A stretch of DNA of 37,039 bases from CAZSNH01 sp052388455 (lineage in GTDB: Bacteria; Pseudomonadota; Alphaproteobacteria; Rhizobiales; Hyphomicrobiaceae). The notes beneath the pieces are model-generated. The model did not search any database. It was given only the letters and a program-made list of their open reading frames with translations, and was not told the origin of the DNA. Below, in pieces: positions 26,355-36,086 of the stretch (the stretch's first letter is position 1; every line of letters begins with the position of its first letter). The translations under genes were made by a program, and so were the position numbers. The stretch lies in contig JBQTIA010000143.1 of assembly GCA_052388455.1 (NCBI GenBank), positions 1-37,039 on the forward strand, written 5' to 3'.

Positions 26355-27767
26355 TTACAGGATGAAGTCGCCGGCATCGAGGGTGTGCACGCCGCGCAGG
26401 GTGATGGCGAAGTCGGCCGCGCCGTCGGCGTTGGTATCTCCCGAGACGATGGTGTTGCCGCCGCTGGCCACCGCGCGGAGCTCCCCGGCCACGCCGCTGA
26501 AGGCCGAGTTGCCGATGAAGGTGAAGTCCTGGTTGCCCGCGGCGCCGGCTGTGCGGTTCGCATCGATGCCGTGCACGTCGATGCGATCCTCTGAGGCGTC
26601 GAAGTCGAGGATGATGTCGCGGCTGGCGGTGTTGACGGTGCTGTCGGAGCGGTTGGCGAAGACGAAGGTGTCGCCATCGTCGCCGCCGGAGAGGCGATCG
26701 GCGCCGGCAAAACCCTTCAGCACGTCGGCGCCGGCATTGCCGAACAGGCTGTTGGCGAGGCTGGACCCAAACAGGATATCGTCCGACGAGCCGCCGCGGG
26801 CATTCTCGAAGCCGGTGATGCTGTCGATGCCGACGCCGTTGCCACTGGCCGTTCCGGCTCCCAGATCGATGCTGACCGGATCGCTTGCGCCGCCGGCGTC
26901 ATAGGTGTCGATGCCGTTGCCGCCATCGACGAGATCGAGACCGTCGTTGGTCGCCGCGACGAAGCCGATGCCGTCTACGAACCGCACCGCGCCGTAGGTG
27001 TCGTTTCCGCCGCCGAGCTGATATTTGTCCGCGCCGTCGCTGTCGAGGACGGTCTCGGATCGATCGTTGCCGAAGTACTCATCGTTACCGGCGCCGAGGT
27101 CGACGGTGCCGGTGATGCGCCCGTTGACGTCCTGGTTGACGATGTCGTTGCCGGCGCCGAGCCGCACTTTGCCGTCAAGCACACCGTTGTTGTAGAGATT
27201 GACGGTCGATGCCGCGAGGTCGGCATCGACGGCGAAATAGCCCTCGATCAGGCCGCGGTTCTCGACCACGTTGGACGAGCCTCCGACCAGCCGCAATCCG
27301 GTGCCGGTGTCGGTGCCGTCGTCGCCGCAGCCGCTGATCGTCCCGAAGTTGACCAGACGGTGATTGACGCTGCCGCCTTCCAGAGAGACCGCGGCATGGC
27401 CGCCAGACCCGTCGCCGAAGGCTTTGATGGTGCCGCGGTTGGTGACGGCGACATCCACTTCGGTGTGCAGAGCTTCGCCGGCTCCGAAGACGAGGCCGGT
27501 CCTGCCGACCGTGATGGCCGCACCTCCCACCAGTCCGCCGGTCGAATCCGTGGTCGGAAAGAGGCCGATGCCTATGCCTTGCCGGCTATCGACCAGTCCG
27601 TCCACCGCTACCGAGCTGGTGCCATTGAGTATGATGCCGAAGCCGGTACCCAGTGCGATCAGGTAGCCGGAGCGGTCGATGGCGACGGTGTTGGCCACGT
27701 CTGGAGATTGAAGGGCGTTGGTGTCGGAGACAATGCTGTTGCGGCGGGTAATGTTGAACAAAGCCAT
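26355..27767 (-). CDS. RTX protein (paralog B)
   Basis: 470 aa, start ATG at 27767, no signal peptide. The N-terminal half holds glycine-rich beta-repeat segments (NRGTIKAFGDG, NFGTISGCG, NRGLIEGYF, NNGVLDGKVRLGAGNDIV, ITGTVDLGAGNDEY) similar to those of paralog A. RTX motifs follow (GNAGADVLKGFAGADRLSGG, GGDDGDTF) and a serralysin-type end (SRDIILDFDASEDRIDVHGI, SGDTNADGAADFAI) closing HTLDAGDFIL. Likely exported by a type I system encoded elsewhere. Both paralogs share the order beta-repeats, RTX, C-terminal domain. A palindrome is 22 bases upstream of the start. Function unknown. Confidence 0.88.
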   Translation of the reverse strand: MALFNITRRNSIVSDTNALQSPDVANTVAIDRSGYLIALGTGFGIILNGTSSVAVDGLVDSRQGIGIGLFPTTDSTGGLVGGAAITVGRTGLVFGAGEALHTEVDVAVTNRGTIKAFGDGSGGHAAVSLEGGSVNHRLVNFGTISGCGDDGTDTGTGLRLVGGSSNVVENRGLIEGYFAVDADLAASTVNLYNNGVLDGKVRLGAGNDIVNQDVNGRITGTVDLGAGNDEYFGNDRSETVLDSDGADKYQLGGGNDTYGAVRFVDGIGFVAATNDGLDLVDGGNGIDTYDAGGASDPVSIDLGAGTASGNGVGIDSITGFENARGGSSDDILFGSSLANSLFGNAGADVLKGFAGADRLSGGDDGDTFVFANRSDSTVNTASRDIILDFDASEDRIDVHGIDANRTAGAAGNQDFTFIGNSAFSGVAGELRAVASGGNTIVSGDTNADGAADFAITLRGVHTLDAGDFIL

Positions 27768-27788
27768 AGGCGCTCTCTCGGAAAGAGC

Positions 27789-27806
27789 TTCGGCGCAAAT
27801 GCCGAA
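27789..27806. promoter_or_regulatory. Palindrome upstream of RTX paralog B
   Basis: TTCGGC-GCAAAT-GCCGAA, perfect 6-bp arms (extendable to GCTTCGGC/GCCGAAAGC with a bulge), beginning 22 bases before the RTX start. It could be an operator or leader hairpin. Confidence 0.45.
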
Positions 27807-27920
27807 AGCGTATTGATCCGCTTACGCCAGATGAGTGCGGCTCAGTTGGATTTTCCCGATCGCTAGTTAATGTTCGGGTCGTCTTGGAACGGCTCGCGAA
27901 GACGCAAGACAGGCAGGCGT

Positions 27921-27949
27921 TTGCAAGCGGCCGGGATGGGCCTTATAGT
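27921..27949 (+). promoter_or_regulatory. Candidate promoter for the Tae4-like gene
   Basis: TTGCAA (27921-27926), 17-base spacer, TATAGT (27944-27949), about 73 bases before the start codon. It matches the housekeeping sigma pattern. Confidence 0.5.
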
Positions 27950-28021
27950 TGCAGAATAACTTGTGGTCCGTCGTGGGGACGGCGCGAACAGCAAGTGGCC
28001 GGGTGGGCGCCTTGGAGGTGA

Positions 28022-28573
28022 ATGGTGATCGAGTTCAAGGATCTCTGGCACGGTCACCCGATCAACGAGAGTGTGCAGACACCGTGCATTGCGCCCAACG
28101 ATCTCACCAACATGGAAGGGGTGCTGATCCGCAAGGGATTCCCGGTGTTCGCCAATCAGTGCGCCATCCGGGTCGGTGTGGCGCTGAGGCGGGCCGGCGT
28201 GCAGCCCTCCCAGATCTCAGGCTGTGCCCACTGCTCCGTGCATGCCCGCGAGGAGATGCACTTCATCAACGCCAGCGCTCTGGCGCAGGCCCTGCTGCGC
28301 TCCAAGATCGAGGGGATCGGTCCGGTCGAGAAGATTTCTGGGGCCGACGCCGCGGAGTTCTATCCGAAGATTTTCGGCCGCACCGGGCTGATCTTCGTGC
28401 AGGATTACTGGCATCGCTCGACCGATCCCTCCGGCCAGCCGACCGGCGATCACATCGACGTCTGGAACGGATATCGTTCATCGGCAAAATGGCTGATGGA
28501 GTGGTTCTCCTGGCTCGGCTATTATTCGAACTACGCGGGTGCCCGCGAAATCTGGTTCTGGCCTGTGAAATGA
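28022..28573 (+). CDS. Tae4-family (T6SS amidase effector-like) protein
   Basis: 183 aa with no signal peptide. It shows the Tae4 (NlpC/P60-like cysteine amidase) layout: EFKDLWHGHPINES at the N terminus, NQCAIRVGVAL with likely catalytic Cys47, HAREEMHFINASALAQAL, GRTGLIFVQDYW, and GDHIDVWNG with likely catalytic His144 near Asp146. Known members cleave the peptidoglycan peptide DAP-D-Glu bond in competitor periplasm after T6SS delivery. GGAGGT at 28014-28019 is 2 bases before ATG 28022, so GTG 28025 (5 bases away) could be the real start. No T6SS gene or recognisable Tai4 immunity gene is next to it. Alternative: a domesticated cell-wall hydrolase. Confidence 0.82.
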   Translation: MVIEFKDLWHGHPINESVQTPCIAPNDLTNMEGVLIRKGFPVFANQCAIRVGVALRRAGVQPSQISGCAHCSVHAREEMHFINASALAQALLRSKIEGIGPVEKISGADAAEFYPKIFGRTGLIFVQDYWHRSTDPSGQPTGDHIDVWNGYRSSAKWLMEWFSWLGYYSNYAGAREIWFWPVK

Positions 28574-28615
28574 CGGTGACAGGCTGTTCGTGCGCTGCCC
28601 GACGGAGTTGAAGTC

Positions 28616-28852
28616 ATGCGTTACCTCGTCGCTATCCTCTTTGCTCTCGCCGGTGCGGCCCTCGCGTTCGCCTTCGTCGGCGGGCCGGTGGCGGACTGGG
28701 TTGTCGCTCAGAGGACGTTCGAAAGCTCTGACGACGCGGAGAACCTCAATCAGCTGGCGTTCATGGGCGTCAATCTTGTGGGCATGATCCTCGGCTGGAC
28801 GATCGGCTGGGCGCTGGGTGCCCGGCTCGGCGAGCCCGACGAGCCGAACTAG
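28616..28852 (+). CDS. Small two-helix membrane protein
   Basis: 78 aa after GGAGTTGAAGTC. A first hydrophobic helix (about residues 2-28, also readable as a signal anchor) and a second (about 49-70, GVNLVGMILGWTIGWALG) flank a short acidic loop TFESSDDAENLNQ. I do not recognise the family. It begins 42 bp after the Tae4-like gene on the same strand, so an immunity role is possible, but it does not resemble the soluble periplasmic Tai4 proteins. The alternative is an independent gene linked to fluC. Confidence 0.7.
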   Translation: MRYLVAILFALAGAALAFAFVGGPVADWVVAQRTFESSDDAENLNQLAFMGVNLVGMILGWTIGWALGARLGEPDEPN

Positions 28853-28914
28853 CGCTTTTGGCCCACCGTTGCAGGCGCTATACGGCCTAGTATCGGGCTC
28901 GGAGCACGGCCGTC

Positions 28915-29304
28915 ATGAAACTCTATCTGCTGGTGATGCTCGGCGGCGCGGTCGGGGCGCTGTCGCGTGTTCTGGTCAACGAGGCGTTTCTGGCCCGGGG
29001 CCTCACGTCGTATCCCTACGGCACGCTGACGGTGAATGTCGTCGGCTCCTTCTTCATGGGCATCGTCATGACGCTGGTCATCGAGCGCTATGAGGGCTGG
29101 CCCGAGATGCGGGCTCTCGTCGCTGCCGGCTTCCTCGGTGGGCTGACGACGTTCTCTGCTTTCTCGTTCGACGCGGTGCAATTGGCGACGAGCAGCGATC
29201 ATCTCCTCGATGTGCGGACGACAGCCTACGTGGTGGCGTCGGTTGTTCTCTCCATCGCCGCGCTCGTGGCCGGGACTGCGGCTACGCGGAGTCTTCTCGC
29301 ATGA
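28915..29304 (+). CDS. fluC: Fluoride channel Fluc (CrcB)
   Basis: Dimeric channel exporting fluoride. 129 aa with four helices. GGAVGALSRVLVNE, TLTVNVVGSFFMGI (with the conserved Asn) and GFLGGLTTFSAFSFDAVQL (pore phenylalanines and Na-site region) are diagnostic. Its stop overlaps the next ATG by 4 bp. No crcB fluoride riboswitch pattern was seen in the 62 bases upstream. Confidence 0.95.
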   Translation: MKLYLLVMLGGAVGALSRVLVNEAFLARGLTSYPYGTLTVNVVGSFFMGIVMTLVIERYEGWPEMRALVAAGFLGGLTTFSAFSFDAVQLATSSDHLLDVRTTAYVVASVVLSIAALVAGTAATRSLLA

Positions 29305-30299
29305 ACGGCAAGGTGGAGGCGATCCGGGTCGGCGACGGCGAGGCGGACATGCGGCTCGACCGCTGGTTCCGCGTGCATTTTCCCGAGGTCGGCTACACTT
29401 ACCTCCAGAAGCTGCTGCGCTCGGGCCAGGTGCGGGTCGATTCGAAGCGCGCGCAGGCCAACGACCGCCTCGTCGCCGGCGCTGAAATCCGTGTGCCGCT
29501 CGCCGTCCGGCAGCCGAAGGCGCCGTCCCCGGGGCTGCAGGCCCCGCTCGGCGTCTCGAAGGGCGACCGCGACTCCATCGAACGCATGATCCTTTTCGAG
29601 GACGATGAGGTTCTGGTGCTGAACAAGCCGTTCGGCCTGGCGGTGCAGGGGGGATCGGGCACCAAGCGGCACCTCGATGGGATGCTGGCCGGCATGGCCG
29701 ACCGCTTCGGCGGCGAGCGCCCCCGCCTCGTGCACCGGCTCGACCGCGATACCTCGGGCGTGCTGCTCGTCGCCAAGACGCGCAATGCGGCGGCGCGTCT
29801 CGGCCGTACGTTCCAGACCCGATCGGCGGCCAAGACCTACTGGGCCCTGGTCAAGGGTGTGCCGCGGCCGCCGCAGGGCAAGATCGAGGCGGCGCTGGTC
29901 AAGGCCGCCGGCCCCGATGGCGACCGCGTGCGCAAGGCGCGCCCCGGCGAGCAGGCCGAGGCGATGCACGCGACGACCCACTATTCGGTGATCGACCGCG
30001 TGGCGCACAAGGCGGCGTGGGTTTCATTGAAGCCCGTAACAGGGCGCCAGCATCAGCTTCGCGCCCACATGCACATGATCGGGCACCCGATTGTCGGCGA
30101 CAACAAATACGAGGGCGACCAGCACCTGCCCGCCGAGAACATGGCCAACAAGCTGCATCTGCACGCGCGGCGGCTGATCATTCCGCATCCGCGCTCGTCG
30201 GCGAAGATCGACGTGACGGCGCCGCTCTCCGAGCACATGGCCGTGACCTGGGAGCTGCTCGGTCTCGACGCGAACCGTTTCGCCGAGGATGGCGAATGA
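29301..30299 (+). CDS. RluA-family 23S rRNA pseudouridine synthase (RluC-like)
   Basis: Isomerises uridines in RNA. 332 aa. An N-terminal S4 domain (RLDRWFRVHFPEVGYTYLQKLL, LRSGQVRVD, about 15-60) is followed by the catalytic domain with HRLDRDTSGVLL, where Asp148 is the expected catalytic residue. PVTGRQHQLRAHM and HLHARRLIIPHP are other signature segments. Start ATG overlaps the fluC stop by 4 bp. It resembles RluC, but RluD-like specificity cannot be excluded. Confidence 0.93.
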   Translation: MNGKVEAIRVGDGEADMRLDRWFRVHFPEVGYTYLQKLLRSGQVRVDSKRAQANDRLVAGAEIRVPLAVRQPKAPSPGLQAPLGVSKGDRDSIERMILFEDDEVLVLNKPFGLAVQGGSGTKRHLDGMLAGMADRFGGERPRLVHRLDRDTSGVLLVAKTRNAAARLGRTFQTRSAAKTYWALVKGVPRPPQGKIEAALVKAAGPDGDRVRKARPGEQAEAMHATTHYSVIDRVAHKAAWVSLKPVTGRQHQLRAHMHMIGHPIVGDNKYEGDQHLPAENMANKLHLHARRLIIPHPRSSAKIDVTAPLSEHMAVTWELLGLDANRFAEDGE

Positions 30300-30976
30300 A
30301 CCTCGTCATTTTCGACTGCGACGGCACGCTGGTCGACAGCCAGTACATGATCGTTGCGGCGATGGCGGGTGCGTTCGCGGCACATGGCCTGCCGCCGCCG
30401 CCGGACGAGCAGGTACGCAGGGTCATCGGCCTGTCGCTGGAAGGGGCGGTCGCGCGGCTGCTGCCGGCTGGGCTACATCGTCAGGCGCCGGTCATCGCAG
30501 AGGATTACAAGGCATCCTTTCGTGCGCTGCGCACCGCCGGGATCATCGAGGAGCCACTCTATCCCGGCGTGCACGCGGCCATCGAGGCACTGGCCGCGCG
30601 TGACGACGTGGTGCTCGCGATCGCCACCGGCAAGTCGCGCCGTGGGGTCGATGCCGTGCTCGCCCGGGAAGGGCTGTCCCGCCATTTCGTATCGATCCAG
30701 ACCGCCGACGAGCATCCCTCGAAGCCCGATCCGTCGATGATCGTGACGGCCATGGCGGAAACCGGCGTAGATCGCGGGCGAACGATGATGATCGGTGATA
30801 CGACGTTTGACATCGAAATGGCGGTCAACGCCGGCGTCACGGGCATCGGTATCGGTTGGGGCTATCATGCGCCCGAAGAACTCCTGGCTGCGGGGGCCGT
30901 GCATCTGATCCATGCCAGCCAAGAGCTCGGCCGTGCGCTGGACGCGCTTCTGGCGAGGCCCGGAGTGGCGGCGTGA
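30296..30976 (+). CDS. HAD-superfamily hydrolase, phosphoglycolate phosphatase-like
   Basis: 226 aa from ATG 30296, overlapping the upstream stop by 4 bp. Motif I FDCDGTLVDS has nucleophile Asp7 and Asp9; motif II AIATGKS; Lys in SKPDPSM; motif IV MIGDTTFDIEMA. A helical cap lies between motifs I and II, as in Gph-like enzymes. The substrate is unknown. It is probably co-translated with its neighbours in a four-gene overlap chain (fluC to ATP12). Confidence 0.9.
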   Translation: MNLVIFDCDGTLVDSQYMIVAAMAGAFAAHGLPPPPDEQVRRVIGLSLEGAVARLLPAGLHRQAPVIAEDYKASFRALRTAGIIEEPLYPGVHAAIEALAARDDVVLAIATGKSRRGVDAVLAREGLSRHFVSIQTADEHPSKPDPSMIVTAMAETGVDRGRTMMIGDTTFDIEMAVNAGVTGIGIGWGYHAPEELLAAGAVHLIHASQELGRALDALLARPGVAA

Positions 30977-31776
30977 CGGATCGGAAATCGAAAGGCGGGC
31001 CGGCAGGTGTCAATGGCGGCGGCGCGGATGCGAAGCCGCCGAAAGTGCTCGGCCGAGAGTCGCTGCGAGCGCCACTTCCCTGGCGCTTCTACACGACGGC
31101 CGTTGCTGCGGCGCGCGACCACGGCTTCACAGTCGAACTCGATGGCCGCCCGCTCAAGACTCCCGGAAAACGCGCGTTGGTTGTCGGCAGCAACGAGCTG
31201 GCCACGGCGGTTGCTGCGGAATGGGACGCACAGACCGAGCGGATTGATCCCGCCCGAATGCCGCTCACGCGCATCGTCAACTCGGCCATCGATGCGGTCG
31301 CCGATCAGGCCGCCGACGTGGCGGCGGACATCGCCGCCTTCTCTGCTTCCGATCTCGTCTGCTATCGCGCCGAAGGTCCGGCCGAGTTGGTGCAGCGTCA
31401 ATCGGCGGCCTGGGACCCCGTCGTTCGATGGGCACGGCACGCGCTCGGCGTCTCGCCGGTGATCACGACCGGGCTGATGCCGGTGGTGCAGCCGCCGATC
31501 TTGCGGGAGCGCGTGGCTGGAAGAGTAGCGGCCGCCGATCCCGTGCGGCTGGCGGCGCTGCACGTCATGACCTCGCTGACCAGCTCGGCCTTGCTGACCC
31601 TGGCCCACGCCGCGGGGGCTCTGGACGCAGCAGACGCCTGGGCCGCGGCACACGTCGACGAGAATTGGCAGATCGAGCAGTGGGGTGAGGACACCGAGGC
31701 GAGCGGTCGGCGCGCGCTCCGCCACGCAGATTTCATGGCGGCCAGCTTCATCGTCACGGCGACGGGCAAGAGCTGA
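30973..31776 (+). CDS. ATP12 family F1-ATPase assembly chaperone
   Basis: 267 aa from GTG 30973 (4-bp overlap with the HAD stop). The N-terminal 35 residues are Gly/Lys-rich linker. Then LPWRFYTTAVAAARDHGF, VELDGRPLKTPGKR, LATAVAAEWDAQ, MPLTRIVNSAIDAV and DLVCYRAEGP match ATP12, the mitochondrial F1-alpha assembly factor with alphaproteobacterial homologs. The C-terminal half is helical. It is the last gene of the overlap chain. Confidence 0.92.
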   Translation: MTDRKSKGGPAGVNGGGADAKPPKVLGRESLRAPLPWRFYTTAVAAARDHGFTVELDGRPLKTPGKRALVVGSNELATAVAAEWDAQTERIDPARMPLTRIVNSAIDAVADQAADVAADIAAFSASDLVCYRAEGPAELVQRQSAAWDPVVRWARHALGVSPVITTGLMPVVQPPILRERVAGRVAAADPVRLAALHVMTSLTSSALLTLAHAAGALDAADAWAAAHVDENWQIEQWGEDTEASGRRALRHADFMAASFIVTATGKS

Positions 31777-31972
31777 GCGTCGGGAGCGGAACGCCGAAGA
31801 GCGCTCAACGGGTCCAGCGGGTGTCCAGCAGGGCACCGCAGCCCTTCCGCTCATGGACCGCTTCCGGTCACGACTTGCTAACCATCTCTGTTGGGGCGGC
31901 GGCAATGCGTCGCAGGTATGATGGTCCGGTCAAACAATCAAACCGGCGGTTCGAACGCCGGGGCAGGGCGTC

Positions 31973-32350
31973 ATGGAGTTCAAGCTCACCGCTTTCGGTC
32001 TGGCTCTCGCGCGTTGGATGGCGCTGGTCGCGCTGGCCCTCGTGCCGACCGTGATCGTCGTCGCCCTGTATCGCCGTTGGCGGCGGCAGCCGCTGTGGTC
32101 GCTCGACGACATTCCGGCCGCCGCCGAGGTGACGCTCTGCCTCGCGTGGCTGAGCGTGCTCATCACCTTCGACGAGATGCTGAGGCCCTACGTGGCGGAG
32201 GGTGCGGTGGCGACGGTCTCGGCCGCCGTGCTGGTGGCCGCCGCCGCGGCGGGCCCGGTGATGCTGGGGTATCGCCAGATCGAAGCGGTTCGCTGCATGT
32301 TGAGCCGCGCGGGAACATCTTGCGCGCCGGTCACCAGCGCCTGCCTGTGA
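31973..32350 (+). CDS. Hypothetical small membrane protein
   Basis: 125 aa after CCGGGGCAGGGCGTC. Helices about 10-32, 52-72 and 80-102, with the cytoplasmic stretch YRRWRRQPLWSLDD between the first two. The Cys-containing tail (VRCM, TSCAPVTSACL) is unusual. No family recognised. A 196-bp gap to ATP12 and a 238-bp gap downstream isolate it. Coding status is likely but not certain. Confidence 0.6.
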   Translation: MEFKLTAFGLALARWMALVALALVPTVIVVALYRRWRRQPLWSLDDIPAAAEVTLCLAWLSVLITFDEMLRPYVAEGAVATVSAAVLVAAAAAGPVMLGYRQIEAVRCMLSRAGTSCAPVTSACL

Positions 32351-32380
32351 GCGCCAGCCTGTGAGTGCCTGACGTCTCTC

Positions 32381-32481
32381 CTAGAGCGTGGTTGCTCTTC
32401 TTCAAATCGCAATCACGCGCTAGATCTTTGATGAGACCGACGATTCACGCTTCGGACTGATAGGGTCCGAAGCGATCGTGG
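32381..32481 (+). repeat. 101-bp dispersed two-hairpin repeat, copy 2
   Basis: Matches 19312-19412 with about 8 differences. Hairpin one is CTAGAGCGTG/CACGCGCTAG; hairpin two GCTTCGGAC-type arms CTTCGGAC/GTCCGAAG with a short TGATAGG loop. Located between the 125-aa membrane protein and the DUF2750-like gene. Confidence 0.85.
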
Positions 32482-32588
32482 GCTAAGGCAAGGCAGACCC
32501 GGCGCGAAGCATTCTTGTGCCGCCGCTGCTGCGTGACCTACGATAGCGGTGCCGTTACCGACCGTCGGGCGGCGCATGGGTGCCGCCG

Positions 32589-33311
32589 ATGTCCAGTTCC
32601 ACTCCCAACGCCGCCGCGCTGCATCGCGACCGCTTTCTCGAGCGTATCGTGGCGGCCAACCGCGTTTTCGCGGTCTCCGGCGAGGATGGCCTGGCGCGGC
32701 TGCCGTCGCGCTGGCTGAAGGGGCGCGAGGTCACACTCCTGTGGAGCGATCGGGGCGAGGCCGAGCGCTGGTCGCCGCTGATCGCCCGCAACCCGCGCAT
32801 CAAGGAGCTGCGGCTCAGCGAGCTGCTGGGCGAGGTACTGCCGGTGCTTACGCGGATCCGGCGGCTGGTCGGCGTCGACTGGCAACGGGAGGGCATCGAG
32901 CCGGAAACGGACCCTTCCGACCTCGTCGAGCGGATCAGGCTCGCCTCGCTCGACGCCTTCGTCCGCAAGGTGGTGAGGAGCGGCCGTGTCTGGACGCTGG
33001 CCGATGCGGCTGGCCCGGCCATGCTGGTCTCGCAGACGCGGCCCGAGCTGCTGGTGCTGCCGTGCTGGGCCGACCGCAACGAAGCCGAGGCACGGATCGA
33101 AGGGCCCTGGGAGGACATGATGGCCATCGAGACACCGCTGGCCGAGTTCGTCTGGAGCAACCTGACCCTGCTCGGCGGGCAAGGCCAGCTCGTCAGTCCG
33201 GGGCATATTGGAGGCGCCGCGATCCTCGAGCTCTCGCCCGATGATCTGGCCGAGCGGCTCACGGCCGGCGTTCGAAAGGGCGAGGCATCGAGCGGAAGCG
33301 CCGCTGGCTAG
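32589..33311 (+). CDS. DUF2750-like protein, probably two repeats
   Basis: 240 aa from ATG 32589; GTG 32580 is an alternative start and no strong ribosome site marks either. Soluble, no signal. The second half SLDAFVRKVVRSGRVWTLA, LLVLPCWADRNEAEARIEG, FVWSNL resembles DUF2750. The first half (RFLERIVAANRVFAVSGEDG, LWSDRGEAERWSPLI) looks like a diverged copy with the same order. The function of DUF2750 is unknown. Confidence 0.72.
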   Translation: MSSSTPNAAALHRDRFLERIVAANRVFAVSGEDGLARLPSRWLKGREVTLLWSDRGEAERWSPLIARNPRIKELRLSELLGEVLPVLTRIRRLVGVDWQREGIEPETDPSDLVERIRLASLDAFVRKVVRSGRVWTLADAAGPAMLVSQTRPELLVLPCWADRNEAEARIEGPWEDMMAIETPLAEFVWSNLTLLGGQGQLVSPGHIGGAAILELSPDDLAERLTAGVRKGEASSGSAAG

Positions 33312-33454
33312 CGAATAAGCGAGCCTGGCGGACTTCGGCGGCCAGGGAAATTGCGTCGTCCCCTGTCACGGCCGCGACAGGTTGCGGGCGGGTTGGTGGC
33401 TATCGTCGGGGTCTGGATCCGTGCCGGCCGGCGCGGAATGGATGGAGGTCCCCG

Positions 33455-33796
33455 ATGTCGAGCACCCTCGCCGCCGTGACGATCGGCGTGCTGTTTCCCG
33501 CCACGATCTATCGAATTCTGACCCGCCGCCGCCCATCGGAGAGCCACCGCATCGGCCGGCTGTTCAAGGGTTCGTCCCTGCTCTTTCCGCTGAGCAACCT
33601 CGTGCTGTGCCTGCTGGCACTGTCGGCGGCCGTGCGCCTCGCGATGTATTTCCGGGTGGTCGATCCGATCTCGTTCGTGCGACCCGCCTGGATCGTCACC
33701 GAGGTGCATCTGACCGTGCTTGCGCTGTTCCTGAGCCTGGCCATCTGGACCGCGATCCGGCTGCGGCTCCGCAGGGCCTGCAAGGCCGGCGGCTGA
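33455..33796 (+). CDS. Hypothetical membrane protein
   Basis: 113 aa with a strong GGAGGTCCCCG ribosome site. An N-terminal hydrophobic segment (about 4-22, IGVLFPATIYRILT), then helices about 39-63 (LLFPLSNLVLCLLALSAAV) and about 82-105, separated by RRRPSESHRIGRLFKG. No family recognised. It lies 143 bp after the DUF2750-like gene and 124 bp before pccB. Confidence 0.68.
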   Translation: MSSTLAAVTIGVLFPATIYRILTRRRPSESHRIGRLFKGSSLLFPLSNLVLCLLALSAAVRLAMYFRVVDPISFVRPAWIVTEVHLTVLALFLSLAIWTAIRLRLRRACKAGG

Positions 33797-33920
33797 GGGC
33801 CGCGCCCTCCCCCCGTTTGCGCCCCGGCAGGGCCATGCTATCTGGGCCGATCCTTTTTGGGATTGGGTCGGAACGGCGGGTCCGGGTCGGGCGCCGCGTG
33901 CAGCAGGTGGGAATGGGCCG

Positions 33921-35453
<1,533 letters not shown>

Positions 35454-35642
35454 GCGAACGAGAATTTCCTCCGTTCCCTTAGCGGCGGTTGAACGAATAT
35501 TCATCTTGATCGCTCGAATGCGGCGCCATGAAACCTTCGTCATGTTCGACGGAGACTGCAGCAGCGCGCGTTCTTTCCTGTGCAAGTCCCGAACGAGCCG
35601 CAACGGGCGGTCCGCTTCAAGGGGACAACACCAGGAGAAACG

Positions 35643-35912
35643 ATGATCATGAGAACTCCCATCCTCGCCGCTACCGTTGTACTGCTCACGGCAGGCACGG
35701 CACTCGCTGCTCCGGGCAAGCACGGCCGCTGGCAGCAGGGCTACGGCGTCTCTCCCTACGAGCGCGTGCAGATCGCCAATGCACGGGCCAACCTCGCCGG
35801 CATCAAGGCCCGCGCATGGCGCGACGGCAAGGTGACGTTCTTCGAGCGGTTCCAGATTCGCACCGCCGAGAACCGTCTGGCCCGGCTGATCCAGCGCTCG
35901 CGTCGCAGCTGA
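35643..35912 (+). CDS. Small exported protein, half-EF-hand-like module (copy 1)
   Basis: 89 aa after CCAGGAGAAACG. Signal peptide MIMRTPILAATVVLLTAGTA with ALA/AP cleavage. The mature part has two similar units: VSPYERVQIANARANLAGI and VTFFERFQIRTAENRLARLI, the second preceded by RDGK. DGxVTxxE matches the second half of an EF-hand loop, but the first Asp ligands are absent. Basic and helical. Resembles the next two exported genes. Function unknown. Confidence 0.75.
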   Translation: MIMRTPILAATVVLLTAGTALAAPGKHGRWQQGYGVSPYERVQIANARANLAGIKARAWRDGKVTFFERFQIRTAENRLARLIQRSRRS

Positions 35913-35939
35913 CGGCCTTTCACGAGCGGCACGTCACAG

Positions 35940-35966
35940 CGAGGAGGACGCCCGGCGTCCTCCTCG
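35940..35966 (+). other. Strong hairpin after copy 1
   Basis: CGAGGAGGACG (35940-35950), 5-base loop, CGTCCTCCTCG (35956-35966): perfect 11-bp stem 28 bases after the stop. It is followed by TCGTCGTC rather than a T-run, so it may be a weak terminator or 3'-end stabiliser. Confidence 0.5.
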
Positions 35967-36086
35967 TCGTCATGAACGGCACCTGTCGAAGGGGTTCAGA
36001 TCGGGTTCAAGGCACATCGGCCATTCTCATCCCGTCACCTGCCGGGATGCATCACGCTGGCGTCCCGGCTTACAGGAGCCCTTCCA

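Noticed and set aside
28616..28852. Calling the 78-aa protein a Tai4 immunity protein
   Set aside because: Tai4 proteins are soluble periplasmic helical proteins; this one is a two-helix membrane protein, so only adjacency supports the idea.
28853..28914. Fluoride riboswitch upstream of fluC
   Set aside because: The 62-base gap lacks the crcB motif pattern and any strong pseudoknot-like pairing.
31943..31961. tRNA T-arm-like CCGGCG-GTTCGAA-CGCCGG
   Set aside because: The loop is offset by one base from a true TTCRANN loop and no acceptor, D or anticodon arms fit around it; treated as a simple hairpin.
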